Positions 13,701-24,326 of a stretch of 64,000 bases of DNA are shown one piece after another. A model generated the notes under the pieces. It saw only the letters and a program-made list of their open reading frames with translations. It was not told where the DNA came from and did no database searches. Each line of letters opens with the position of its first letter. Within the stretch, counting starts at the first letter, position 1. Origin of the DNA: Plasmopara viticola. Lineage: Eukaryota > Oomycota > Peronosporomycetes > Peronosporales > Peronosporaceae. The position numbers and the translations under genes are program-made. The stretch lies in the NCBI GenBank assembly GCA_001695595.3, contig MBPM02000071.1, forward strand, positions 310,001-374,000. The letters are read 5' to 3'.

Positions 13701-15905
13701 GGTAACTCACGTCGATTCGTCTTAAATTGATCGCAAGAGAGTCATGTTTAACCCACCGCATCTTCACTCTGGGGGGAGCGTATCACCAGGATTTGACGCT
13801 GAATTATTTTCACTATCGACGAATGTATCAATGACGTTCCGTTTTCCACATCTTTGACTTTTTACTTATCCGTGCGCCTTTCCCCTGTTCGCAAATCAAC
13901 CCGCGCTTTTGATTTTCGTCGTCATGCTTTTAAGTTCATCTTGTTTCAGCTTATATATTGAATTTTCCATGGTTTGAAAATTTCTGAGAGTGCGTGTTCT
14001 ACCAAAACCAAATACAAATTCGGAACATTTACGTATAGTGAGTTAAATTAAATTAAGGTTTTCATATTAAAGCTTTTGTGGGGCAAAAAATACCGTAGAC
14101 CGCGTCAATAGAGATAAAAGTTCTGTCTAAGTCGGCGGACGAGACCAAATTTCGATTACTCAATTAAGCAGGCTGCAAACATCTTGAAAATGGTGTGCAT
14201 CTTGAGACGTCGAGCTACGTCAACTACGAGCACCAAGAGGAAGAAATTAGCATGTACACCTCCAGCATAGAGAAAGTGGTCGTTGGCATCAATCGAGTGT
14301 TGACCAGAGAGCTGGTTTCTGATAGAGCCATGAGTTGGTAAGTTGAGAAAAGATCTCAAAAAAGTTAATGGCGCTGCTTATTCAGCCCATTCACACAAAA
14401 TCAAGCCGCCTAAATGACAATCTTTCTATCCACAAGCGAAGGCGAGGAGTAAGAGTTCCGATCGTATCAAATTATAAAGCTTGACCGGCCTTGGCTAAAG
14501 TCTTTAGGAAACTGAATAATATTTTATACTGCACAGAGTCTTTTGAAGAAGAACTAAGGACCGACACGCTAAAGCGTAATATCCGAAAAGAAAGTCAAAT
14601 TGACGATGAGACAGGATCTTTCTCCGTTAAGATATTATGGAGCTTGATAGACCGCAAGTGCCATAGTATGAAGGAGTCAAAATCAGCTTAAAGCACAAAC
14701 TGTTTTTTTGTAAATTTCAATTCTGGCGGCGCGTGACTAAAATAAAAGTTTACATCGTCTTGCTTTGCCTGTAGTCTGAAGTACTTAATGCACTGCACTT
14801 GAGCCGTAATCATACCATGGTGAGTATTAGCGACCGAATGACAAGTGCTGCGGCAATTGACCAGAATAGCAAGGCGTTCAAGAGATGACATGGTCGCGGT
14901 CGCCATGATGTCTACACTAATTAGAAAAGAGTGACTCGGACCATTCAAAACTTGCTGGGCGGGCACGTGAGTAGGCACTTACCTTTAGTACACCACTTAA
15001 AGCGGCGTTATTTACGTAGAATGAGCTAAAGCATCAGCTGACGCGAATCTTTTCGCCGCCAATACGCGTATCGTATGTAATACACTTCTTGCTCGTAGAT
15101 ATAGTAAAAGCAGGGAAACTTTCATCGAGATGACCCGTAGTTCTCTCTCAGGAAAGGCTGCAGTTGTATTCTTTACAGACGTGTGCGACGCGGTGCTCCG
15201 TGCAAACCCGACCTCGATTGATAAGGCCATATATGTCCTTAAAAACCAAATTTTTTGCTTAGGTGATTAGGACATTTACAGAGCCAGAGCCTATCGGGCA
15301 AGTCAGTCTCCATGAATTGCAGCTATGCTGACGAGGAGGAACTAGACATTTGGGCTACTGGCTAGCATATGAGCAGCTGCCAATGCTAAATCTCCGGGTG
15401 TACCCGAAGAAATTCTTATAAGCCAAGCACCAAGTTGGTAGCCGAGATCCTAGGTGTCTGGTGTATTACGGCAACTGTATGGCGTGCAATGGCCTTCATA
15501 GTAGAACACTGTATGTACTGTTATTAAGATTAAGCTATAAACTCTCCTTAACGCTTCAGCCGCTACTTTTCCACTCCACATTTGCTTGTCAGCCACTGGT
15601 TGTGATTATGACGGGATCGTTTTAGGCAATGCTTCGCTTTTAAGAACGGCAATGCGATAAGCTCGAAAGATAATTGCATTTATTGCATAATGAGATGGGA
15701 AGACATTAAATATTCTTTGAGTATTTCTAATTGGTTACTTTTCGCCCATGTGCATACAGATCTTAGTATACTCATTTGCCAATTCAAACGAGTGCTGAGA
15801 TCTCACTTTTTGCATAGAATTGTGATATGTACAATCGTATTGTAGGTTCACCTTTTTTATAAGGCAGATCTTTCCTCCCCCATATTGAGTCATTGCATTG
15901 GTGAG
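7741..15905. other. 8.2-kb gene-poor AT-rich interval
   Basis: No open frame longer than about 120 codons, no recognisable domain and no complete transposon. Some short stretches look protein-like, for example + strand at about 14,206-14,341 (SYVNYEHQEEEISMYTSS) and - strand near 13.6-13.7 kb, but each is cut by stops and unsupported. A G8 run sits at 7731-7738. The interval is probably degenerate repeat-derived spacer; I cannot name its source. Confidence 0.55.
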
Positions 15906-16863
15906 ATGTTTCGCAACCAGTATGACACGGACGTGACGGTGTGGAGTCCGCAAGGCCACTTACACCAGATAGACTACGCCATGGAGGCTGTTAAGCAGGG
16001 AAGCGCGTGTATAGGGCTCACGTCCAGTAAGTTTGCAGTTGTGTGCGGCATAAAGCGACAGAGTCTAGAGCTGGCTGAGCACCAGAATAAGGTCTTTAAA
16101 ATTGATGAGCATCTGGGTATCGCTATTTCGGGACTTACGGCTGATGCGCGTACACTGGCGCGGTTTATGCGCACCGAAAGCCTCAATCACAAATTTGTCT
16201 ACGGCAGCGCCATCACCGTCGGGCGCTTGGTTTCGGACGTGGCAGACAAGAAGCAAGAGTGCACGCAGTCGTACATTCGCCGCCCGTACGGTGTTGGACT
16301 GCTCATTGCCGGTGTGGACGTGCGTACTATTATTGAATGCATTGATTAGCAACGAAAAAATCTGATTATTGGTGTTGTGGGATTTAGAAAAAAGGTGTAC
16401 ACTTGTACCAGACGTGTCCATCGGGTAACTACTACGAGTACAAGGGCATTGCTATCGGTGCGCGGTCACAGTCAGCACGCACGTATCTTGAAAAGCACTT
16501 TGAGAGCTTTCCAAACTGTAAGAAAACGATCGATTTAGTGGTGAAAGGAGTGCTGACACTAAGGTAATTTGTGACAGTGAGCAAGGATGAGCTTATTCAC
16601 CATGCTTTGCAAGGTGCACGTGGCTGCCTTCAGGGTGATCAAGAGTTGACGGCCAAAAGCGTCTCGATCGCTGTGGTAGGAATCGATCAACCTTTTACGA
16701 TCATTGAGGGCGCCGAGTTGCAACCTTATGTAAGAAGATCACGACATTTGATATTCGAATGCGTTTGGCATGGAACTGACCTTGCGTTTGACTGTAGATC
16801 GATGCCGTTGAAGTGTCTGACGTCAAAGAGGACGATGACGGTGACACAAAGATGGAAGAATAA
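15906..16863 (+). CDS. PSMA1: 20S proteasome subunit alpha type-1 (alpha-6)
   Basis: Four exons: 15906-16319, 16388-16517, 16578-16729 and 16798-16863, separated by three short GT-AG introns, giving 253 residues. The N-terminus [17 protein letters not shown] and the alpha-subunit signature [14 protein letters not shown] match PSMA1. Further family blocks are [31 protein letters not shown] and [15 protein letters not shown]. The acidic tail [15 protein letters not shown] fits the charged C-terminal tail of this subunit. The protein builds the outer alpha ring of the 20S core and is not itself proteolytic. Human PSMA1 is 263 residues, so the length is normal. The second exon ends at a donor inside an AACTGTAAG context, and using it restores the conserved helix [12 protein letters not shown]. 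Confidence 0.95.
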
Positions 16864-17126
16864 ACAGTAACAGAGGGGGTCATGGTTACGGCGATGATAT
16901 TCAAGAGATGTGTGTAACCTTGCGGGCTCAAGTATCAATTGGGTTATCTTTAGACATTTAGCTCTCTTGTAGCTAGTTTTAAAACCAGTTCTATCGACGG
17001 AAACCCTCGTTTGACTAATATAAAAATCTCTGTGACGCCTTCTATTTTGGCATTACACAGGTAAGTAGTATTTATAAGGTCCCCTTTGTAGACCTACAGA
17101 ATCGGTAGTGTTTAGCTCTCTTTTAA

Positions 17127-17869
17127 ATGGAGACAAAGGCTAGCACGGACGAACGGTTCCACACGCCTCGCAACTCAGCTCGACGAGGATATTCTAGTAC
17201 AAGCTCTGAAGACGAGCGCTTTAAGTCTCCTCGAGGAAGCGCTCGTTCCGTCTCGTCCGACGATTCAGAGTATGTTACGCCTCGAGAAACTGCGCCCTTG
17301 GCTGTCCATACAGCCGCAATACCTTCCACCCAACTGTACAAAAATGCAGTTCCTTGGGTTAGAAGTAAGCAATCCTCGATTGCAGAGCCGGTGTATGACT
17401 CCTACAACTTCAAACAGCATTGCAGTGGAAGTTTATCGGAGGTGCGTCGTGCCGCACCTCCTCCAGACGATTACGATCTTTTCTCAGCTGGGCGTCACAA
17501 CCACTACGATTCGGTCACGTACATGCTAGACCAGGGAACGCCCGTCAACTCGAGAGATGCATTTGGCAACACTTTATTGTCCATTGCATGTCAAAATGGA
17601 CTCAAGCGCATTGTAAAGCTTGCATTGCGGCGAGGCGCCAACATAAATAGTCAGAACGTACGCTTGTCGTGTGTGTTTTTGCCGCACTTAATTGGTCTCA
17701 CGTCTTGATGCTGCTGTTGTAGATTCGAGGAAACACGGCATTGCATTTCTGCTTTGCGTACGGCTACGGCGATTCGCTTGGGGCCTACCTTATCTCCAAG
17801 GGCGCTGATACTACCATAGAGAACGACGAGGGCAGGGTCTGTTTTTATGGGATCTCTGCTCGCAAGTAA
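17127..17869 (+). CDS. Small ankyrin-repeat protein
   Basis: Two exons, 17127-17657 and 17723-17869, with a 65-bp GT-AG intron give 225 residues. The first 90 residues are low complexity and rich in Ser, Arg, Asp and Glu (SSTSSEDERFKSPRGS, SVSSDDSEYVTPR). They are probably disordered and phosphorylated by proline-directed or acidic kinases. The C-terminal half holds two to three ankyrin repeats: NHYDSVTYMLDQGTPVNSRD, then FGNTLLSIACQNGL..LRRGANINSQN, then IRGNTALHFCFAYGYGD..LISKGADTTIEND. The intron interrupts the repeats between residues N177 and I178. Ankyrin repeats bind proteins, and no enzymatic domain is present, so the partner is unknown. It lies 263 bp after the proteasome gene and 93 bp before the OTU gene, on the same strand. 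Confidence 0.88.
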
Positions 17870-17962
17870 ATTATAAAGTAACCTTATTTTAGTAAAATGA
17901 CCCTCTTTTTAAAACTCGCAACATACAATAAAAGCTGCGTGACTCTATTTTTTGCTCGAATC

Positions 17963-19983
17963 ATGGTGTGCGAGCAGCCTTTTACCTCCCCTGTGGAGCA
18001 CCAGGACGACCCGATGGATGGCCGAAACCGCATTGCAAGTGACGACTCTGATCTTGAGGAAGGTGCGCGTCCAATCATATCGAAAACTCTTGCTGAATAA
18101 GGTTATCAGCGCTTACGCAAAGATTCTAACCATTTTTTTCAAGAAATGATGCGCATTAATGTATTAGACATGGAATGGAGGCGTCAAATACATGTTGGTG
18201 ATCACGTGGACGCCCAAAATGTGTTTGGCAATTGGTGTCCGGTCAGGATTCTGCAGATTGCAGATGGGGACCTGCTTTTGCACTTCCTTAACATGCACGA
18301 ATCATGGCACCAATGGTTGCCGTTGGATTCGGGTCGGCTGGCACCATCGGGTACTAAGGTACATTTTAGACTTGAAATAGTTATGAAATTGAAGGAAAAT
18401 GTCTAACTGTAAACACTGTATTGATTGCGGCAGGCACGGAATGACAGTGTCCCGATACGGCAAGCGCAGCGAATCGAAGTGCGAACAGGTGGTGGTCATA
18501 GCCACTTATGGAAGGAAGCGTTTGCAGTCAAAGTAGGTGGTGGAGCAGTGCTGGTGCGATATGCTGGACGCGATAAAAAGTTTGACCAGTGGATTCAATT
18601 TACACCGGAGAAGGTAGCACCAGCTGGTGAACACTTGCGACTCCGTGGTCGCGGGAATACGCCGGAGCAGAGAAAGATAGAAGTCGATGCAGCCGATGTA
18701 GCTCATCATCGCGTCATCCAAGCACAGAATCCGAGATTTGCGCACTATCGGGACGCGTTGGAGGCGACATTGGGCCTTAGAATCTTTTATATTGCAGGAG
18801 ATGGAAACTGCCTCTTTCGATCGGTGAGTCACCAAGTGTATGGGGACGATAGGCACCATGCCCTTGTACGTGCGGCGTGTATGGATTACATGGAAAGTGA
18901 AAAGGAGTACTTTGAGCCGTATGTCTTGGGGGACATGGCAGCGTTCATGCGGTACTTGCGGCACAAGAGACGAGATGGTGTTTGGGGGGACGATCCAGAG
19001 CTCCAGGCCTTATGCGAGCTATACGATCGTCCGGCTGAAGTGTTTGCCTATGATCCTCAACAAGGTTTCTCAAAGCTTCGGTGCTTTCACGAGAATAGTG
19101 GCCTTGCTCGCAGTAGACCTCCTATTCGGTATGAGTACCGAAGACAAAAACATTTATCGCTTAGTCTAACCGACACTTAAACGATTGTCTTAGGTTAAGT
19201 TATTACGGGGGAGGTCACTATGACTCGCTTGTGGGGTCTGATCATCAAGAAAATTTGATTCAGGAGGCTCCTGGTCACTGGGAGCAGCGGCATATTGGAT
19301 ACTCGCATCGTATCAACTCTAGAGAAAGTAGTACCGATAGTGCTGGTGTGGGACATGAAATGCAAACCCATTCCGATCACGAACGCACAGAAGTGGAGCA
19401 GCTGGAGCAAATTTTAGTGGTACGAACTCTGTGGTGAGTTACATGAAGGATTGGCTAACTTGAGTGTTGTGTTTCCTCTCTCTAGCAATCTCGGAACGAG
19501 TTTGACGCGATGGACAGAAGCTTAGAAGAAACACTGAAACTATCGCTTGCAGAACATGGTGGGGAAATATTGCCAATACAGGCTAATCAAGAACGCAAAG
19601 AGGTTGAAGAAGCTACTCGAGAAAGTGAAATGGTTGCTGTGCAAGCTGAACTACTGGCCAAGGCAAAGGCTGAGTCAGAAGAGGAGCAGATGAAGTCTGC
19701 AATCCAAGCTTCTTTGAGTGGTCATACCGGAGTGTGTGATGGTGATTTCGACGCACAAGTGTCTGCCGCAATCCAAGCATCTCTGGGAGAGGTTGGGGAA
19801 AGTGTTGCAAGTACGGGTCAAACTGATGGCTACGATGAGCAGTTGCGCCGCGCAATGGAGTTGTCAGCCCACGAGTATGCTCAACCACTGCAGTCGATGG
19901 GACACTATGGCGACGACGCACTTAATACAGATGAAATGGACGAGCTTCAGCGCGCTATTCAAGCCTCGCTCGAGCGATCGTAA
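17963..19983 (+). CDS. OTU-family deubiquitinase with Tudor/chromo-like N-terminus and UIM array
   Basis: Five exons: 17963-18062, 18144-18358, 18434-19128, 19194-19419 and 19486-19983, giving 577 residues, all introns GT-AG. Residues about 45-180 hold two barrel-like segments (VGDHVDAQNVFGNWCPVRIL..HESWHQWLPLDSGRLAP and AFAVKVGGGAVLVRYAGRDKKFDQWIQF), resembling Tudor-knot or MBT-like folds. The OTU protease domain follows. Catalytic Asp228 and Cys231 lie in AGDGNCLFRSVSHQVYG, and His345 in YYGGGHYDSLV. Five UIM-like helices end the protein, with cores LEETLKLSLAE, SAIQASLSG, AAIQASLGE, RRAMELSAHE and RAIQASLERS. The nearest known type is OTUD5-like. The enzyme is predicted to cleave ubiquitin from substrates and bind ubiquitin chains through the UIMs. 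The 3' end converges on the DPP gene 115 bp away. An upstream in-frame start at 17897 is possible, but that codon stretch looks like leader. Confidence 0.92.
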
Positions 19984-20098
19984 CTTGGTAAGCGTCCAGC
20001 GTCGAGTACTTAACACTTGTGATACATATCACACATCTACACTATCAGGTTTTTAATTTTATTTTCGCTTTCTTAAAATCCTTTTTGCTGTATCTTCA

Positions 20099-22507
20099 TT
20101 ACAGATTCGCTTCGACATACTCTGCGATACGCTGCTCCATATATATTCGGTCTTCTAAGTGGCGGGGCGAGTGACGCTCACCAGGAAAGAGCAGCAAGTC
20201 ATAGTGCTTTCGAGCATTGATGAGTGCCGTGATAAGGCGAGCAGTGTGGCGAAAGTGTACGTTCTCATCGATCAATCCATGAATAAGCAAGAGTTTTTGC
20301 CTCTTCTGCATGTTGCCAACTGCTTCCATGACACTGCCTTCTTTATAGCCCGAAGGATTGAGTTGTGGTGTGGACATGTACCGCTCTGTGTAACATGTGT
20401 CATATCCGTCCCAGCTTGTCACAGGCGCACCAGCAATCGCAAGTTTAAAAGTCTCTGGCGCCTTCATTAGACTGATGGCCGCCATGTAGCCACCATAACT
20501 CCAGCCGTAGATACCAACGCGTCCTTCAATTGTTATACCTTCGTCTACCAGTTTGCGAACGCCATCCTGTTGATCTAAAATTTCTATCGTGCCCATGCAA
20601 TTTTTAATAGCGCCCTCAAAAGCCGAGCCACGTCGAAAGCTACCGCGGTTATCTACTTTTAGCACAACGTACCCCATATCACGGAATCTCTGTGCTCGCA
20701 TATCCACAGTCATCGCCCACATGCGCGAAACACGCTGGACATGAGGGCCACCATACACACTAACCATTGTAGGGTACGGTCCAGTACCATATATCGTGGG
20801 ATCAGGCAAGTAAACAGCTCCGTAAAGCGTTTCCTTGCCATCACGCGTCGGAATTGTAATAATTTTAGGCACACATAACTTAGACTGAGCCTGCAGAATC
20901 GACACACGCATGTCGTCTTGCTCTGTTGTTAAGGGGAATGCCGAGTCTCGAATCGTCTGAAAAATCGCAGCAAGCTCAGCAGAAACTGTCGCCACTGGAT
21001 CGGGAACCGGCAAGAGAACAGGCTTCACCGCCGCAAGTTGAGCCATTGAAGGCACGGTGCACACCAGTGCGCGGGGCGGTGTCGTTGTATTGCTGTACAC
21101 ATCAACAAACATGCGGCAGCTACTATCCATCACAATCATGTGCATGCCTTCATCTCCAGTAAGTCGCACCGGAGGACGTGGTGGGTCACTCGCTGGAAAG
21201 AGAGACGTCACGTATAAATGCCGTTCCAGCGGCGAGTCCGCCGTCCCACTAAAGTAAACATACCCCTGTGCCAAGTCGACCCCTTCCACGGATTCTACAC
21301 ACCACTTGCCGCTCGTCACAGCTCCAAGGAAGTGCGCTGCTGGTGCTCCAGTCGTGTATTCGTACAGATATAAGTGCATAAAGCCACTGCGCTCAGAGCC
21401 CCACAAGAATCGAAACGTGCTTTTGCTTTCCGCTTCAACATTTCGGAAAAGATAGTTAGCATTCAGCCATACCGAGTTGGTCTCGTGTATCAGGGTCGTA
21501 GCACGTCCCGTATGCACATCAAAGCGTAGAAATGTGACTTCTGTCTGCAATCGATTAACTTTCTGCACTCCAAGCGACTGATCGGGGAGCCAATTGACTC
21601 GTGTAATGTAAAAATCCAAATCTCCGTCTGCAAACTCCATCCAAACAGGCGTGGAAATGGCTTGAGGTTGCTTTTGAAAGTACACCTTATGCTCTAAAGG
21701 TGGCAATTTAATGACCCCCAGTCTTCTCTTTGGGTTGGCAGCACCTGCAAAAGGATAGCGATGATCCTCTTGTGCCGCGGCTCCTGTCGGCTCCTCACTG
21801 CCTGAATGCATGATTTTAAATTTGGGGATATGCCTCTCGTCAATCTCTTCAAACACAAGACGCGTGCTATCGGGTGACCACCAGAAACCACGGAACCGAC
21901 TGAGCTCTTCCTGCGTTAAGAAACACGCGAGTCCATTGGACTTGCCGTCAACGCCTCGAGCACCTTGCGTCACCTGAATGGCCTGCTGTCCGCCCTCTGT
22001 TACGTGGCTAGAAAGGATGTAGAGTTCCTTGTCCTGCACAAAGGCAACCCATCTCCCGTCGGGCGAAAATTGGGGATCAATGGCACCCCCCGCAACCTTC
22101 GTTGACGTCTTGTCGAAGAGCAACTTTAACTCTGCTCCCGGCTCTTCTTGCAAGTAGATATCCCCTTGTAGTGGGTACAAGAGACGCTGAGAGAGCGTTG
22201 ACGGGTTCCACGCATATGACGTGATTCCGACGCCCATCTGGCGCTGACGCTCACGTCGCAGCTTCTCTTCAAGGCTCAAATTCCCCTCGGTATTGCCCTG
22301 ATTCGGCGGAGCAGCCAGGAGGTACACGCGACGTGAAGCCACATCCAGCGCGTATAGTTGGCGCGACAGCCCGCTCTGCGATACGGGAGCATGAAGAAAC
22401 GCCACGGTGCGGCCATCTGGACTAAAGCTCACATTAGAAGGTGTACAAAGACCTGGTGCCGGCATCTTGGCCACGTCCTCAAGCGCAATGAGCTCGCGCG
22501 CCGCCAT
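20099..22507 (-). CDS. Dipeptidyl-peptidase 8/9-like serine protease (S9B)
   Basis: One exon, 802 residues from the Met at 22507 (MAARELIALEDVAKMPAPG). A longer frame reaching 22591 has a basic N-terminus unlike the family. The beta-propeller spans roughly residues 30-540 and includes the S9B glutamate motif LVFEEIDER just after FRGFWWSPD. The Glu pair in this family anchors the substrate amino terminus. The alpha/beta hydrolase domain carries the triad Ser670 (GWSYGGYM), Asp747 (HGLIDENVH) and His779 (PGERHSPR). No signal peptide or membrane anchor is seen, which favours a cytosolic DPP8/9-type enzyme over DPP4. It removes Xaa-Pro dipeptides from peptides. The gene lies 99 bp upstream of the stop of the coiled-coil gene on the same strand. 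Confidence 0.93.
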   Translation of the reverse strand: MAARELIALEDVAKMPAPGLCTPSNVSFSPDGRTVAFLHAPVSQSGLSRQLYALDVASRRVYLLAAPPNQGNTEGNLSLEEKLRRERQRQMGVGITSYAWNPSTLSQRLLYPLQGDIYLQEEPGAELKLLFDKTSTKVAGGAIDPQFSPDGRWVAFVQDKELYILSSHVTEGGQQAIQVTQGARGVDGKSNGLACFLTQEELSRFRGFWWSPDSTRLVFEEIDERHIPKFKIMHSGSEEPTGAAAQEDHRYPFAGAANPKRRLGVIKLPPLEHKVYFQKQPQAISTPVWMEFADGDLDFYITRVNWLPDQSLGVQKVNRLQTEVTFLRFDVHTGRATTLIHETNSVWLNANYLFRNVEAESKSTFRFLWGSERSGFMHLYLYEYTTGAPAAHFLGAVTSGKWCVESVEGVDLAQGYVYFSGTADSPLERHLYVTSLFPASDPPRPPVRLTGDEGMHMIVMDSSCRMFVDVYSNTTTPPRALVCTVPSMAQLAAVKPVLLPVPDPVATVSAELAAIFQTIRDSAFPLTTEQDDMRVSILQAQSKLCVPKIITIPTRDGKETLYGAVYLPDPTIYGTGPYPTMVSVYGGPHVQRVSRMWAMTVDMRAQRFRDMGYVVLKVDNRGSFRRGSAFEGAIKNCMGTIEILDQQDGVRKLVDEGITIEGRVGIYGWSYGGYMAAISLMKAPETFKLAIAGAPVTSWDGYDTCYTERYMSTPQLNPSGYKEGSVMEAVGNMQKRQKLLLIHGLIDENVHFRHTARLITALINARKHYDLLLFPGERHSPRHLEDRIYMEQRIAEYVEANL

Positions 22508-22605
22508 CAGGAATCGAAAGCGCGAATTTGAATCTACCAAAACTAATTTTCGTGTTTTAGATTTAAGATACGAAAATGATACATGTTTCAAATTCTTTTT
22601 TGGTT

Positions 22606-24086
22606 TTAACCGGAGGCTATGTCGTCAAACTGTGCCAAAATGGCATCCAGCTCACCTGTAAAAGCCTACAATGCAAGCAGCGGCATGTAAGGTTGGTACT
22701 TCCATTAGCATTAAATTCCCATACCTGGACATCAGCAAAATTCATATCTACCATGCGGTCATCATCACCAAGTCAGCAAAGACTGTTTCAACCTTTCCAA
22801 TTGAAATTTTCAAGTTGCTTACCTAAATCCGCGTCTGCTCCTTGTAATTCATGTAGCAAAGCTTCTTGGCGCTGCTTCACATCCAACTGAAAGACATCGT
22901 TGCGTAATCGAGACAAGGCAAGTCCTTCGGAGTCAGAATTACGTAGTGTCTGTTCCATACGAGTGGCTTCAGACTCTCCCAGTTTCGCATGGAGCAAATT
23001 ACACTCAAGTTGATATGCCTCGGCTTCTTTTCGAAGTTCAAGTGCTTGCATCTCCCGATTCTGCTGTTGCTGCTGTAAGGTGAGCTAGGAATTGATCTAC
23101 GTTATTCAAGCTTTACGCTAGTAACAAGCGCAAATTTTGTACTTGTACCTCTACAAGGTGATCGTATTCAAAACCATCTTGTGGCTGTTCATCATACTGG
23201 AGCTGTTTTTCTGCTTTTTGCAAGTCATACTACAACAAGATAAATTCAATTGCAAGCAAGCTACTTAAAAGTCACATACCAACTTATCCAAGGCATCCTG
23301 CGTTTTCTGTTCATGAGCCTCTTTCCACGCCCGTAAATCGTCGATGGCGTTACTCATCTTTAGAATCAAGAAGAGGGCAAGTGTTAATAAACTAACATGC
23401 CATTTATTGAAGCAATGCGTACATCTTGAAGTGTCTTGTCCGCAATTGAGCTCTCAAAATCGAGCACCTCTACTGCTCTCTCAAGATCTCGGTCATCGTC
23501 GTCGTCAAGTAAACTTGTTTTGTGAGCTATTTCACTATTATTGTCGCTATTTTCTGGAAAAGTATCACTTTCAGCAATATATTCTGGTAGTTTAAATTCC
23601 AAATGCCTCGGCGTCAAGCTTTCTTCGGACAAAGACAAATCTGTAGTCGCTTGAGTATCTAAATTGTCGCCTAAATGTGGCAAAGAAAGCTTCACTGGTG
23701 CGTTGATTGGACTGATGAGCGTCGACATTTGTCGAGGATGCCGTCGATTTTGAGATGGAAACAACTTTCGCTTCAGCGCCGCGAACTTACTCGCAGCGCC
23801 AGATGCAGAAGTTTGCTGTTCAGTCTCAATATGCGGCCACTTCTGATATTGAATAGACTCTGTCTGATTATTGTGATTGTTTGCCTCGCAGTCAATCTTT
23901 TGATCATCGTCTCCACTTGATCGAAACAACATCTAAAGAAGATAAAATGACAATGCAATCAATAGACATTAACGATGGTAGCTCTACGCAAATGTCATTA
24001 GATCTCACTCGAATCAAGTTCCTTCCTTGTCGTGTTGGCTGTGATTCCGGTAAACGGGGGTTCGTCGGTAGGTGATCCATTTCCAT
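22606..24086 (-). CDS. Seven-exon coiled-coil protein, function unknown
   Basis: Exons 24086-24009, 23932-23423, 23357-23280, 23229-23149, 23084-22823, 22747-22725 and 22665-22606 join in frame into 363 residues. All six introns are 60-80 bp with GT-AG ends. Frame continuity through seven exons, two of them 23 and 60 nt, makes the model convincing. Residues 1-196 are acidic and Ser-rich with a basic patch (FAALKRKLFPSQNRRHPRQ), followed by DDDDDRDLERAVEVLD. Residues 197-340 are predicted coiled coil (DLRAWKEAHEQKTQDALDKL, LTLQQQQQNREMQALELRKE). The C-terminus ends AFTGELDAILAQFDDIASG. I do not recognise the family; a cytoskeletal, centrosomal or kinetochore scaffold would fit, but that is inference. 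The first exon is the least certain, and the alternative start is Met at 23932. The gene is divergent from the EGF gene, 240 bp apart. Confidence 0.75.
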
Positions 24087-24235
24087 CAACCACCCGTCGT
24101 TCTAAATCCAAGACCGCCAAGTATTATTGCGTCTCCTCATTTTCTAAATGTAGCAACGCGAAACCCCGGAGCTTGAGGAGACGCTCTAAGATCGCGATCT
24201 CACCCGTCGCGAACGTCTCTTCAGCGAGCTGAATA
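23948..24235 (+). other. Coding-like plus-strand frames opposite the coiled-coil gene start
   Basis: Plus-strand frames here read DLTRIKFLPCRVGCDSG, then in another frame SKTAKYYCVSSFSK, then near 24,190 RRERLFSELNIARSRG. They do not join through normal-length introns. The first phrase faintly recalls the LPC motif region of RNase H2 subunit C, but the match is too short to call. The stretch overlaps the first exon of the minus-strand coiled-coil gene. It may be an overlapping relic or chance. Confidence 0.15.
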
Positions 24236-24326
24236 TTGCAAGATCGCGTGGGTCGATTGTTTGCATAAGCGTAACATTTTTCAAACTTCGACCTCGAGAT
24301 AGAACCAACTCTCTTTTGTTTACCCT

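Noticed and set aside
16320..16349. Proteasome alpha-1 protein ending VRTIIECID
   Set aside because: This tail is intron sequence; the next exon resumes [18 protein letters not shown], conserved in PSMA1.
18063..18143. In-frame read-through of the first OTU intron to give a short protein ending SKTLAE
   Set aside because: A clean GTGCGC...TTCAAG intron joins LEE to MMRINVLDMEW in frame and continues to the catalytic domain.
22508..22591. N-terminal extension of the DPP8/9-like protein to a Met at 22591
   Set aside because: The extra 28 residues are basic and unlike family N-termini. The Met at 22507 leads directly into ALEDVAKMPAPG, and the extension lies close to the 3' end of the neighbouring gene.
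24001..24240. GAGACG...CGTCTC arms as a regulatory palindrome in the divergent promoter
   Set aside because: Only six bases pair around a long spacer; not above chance.
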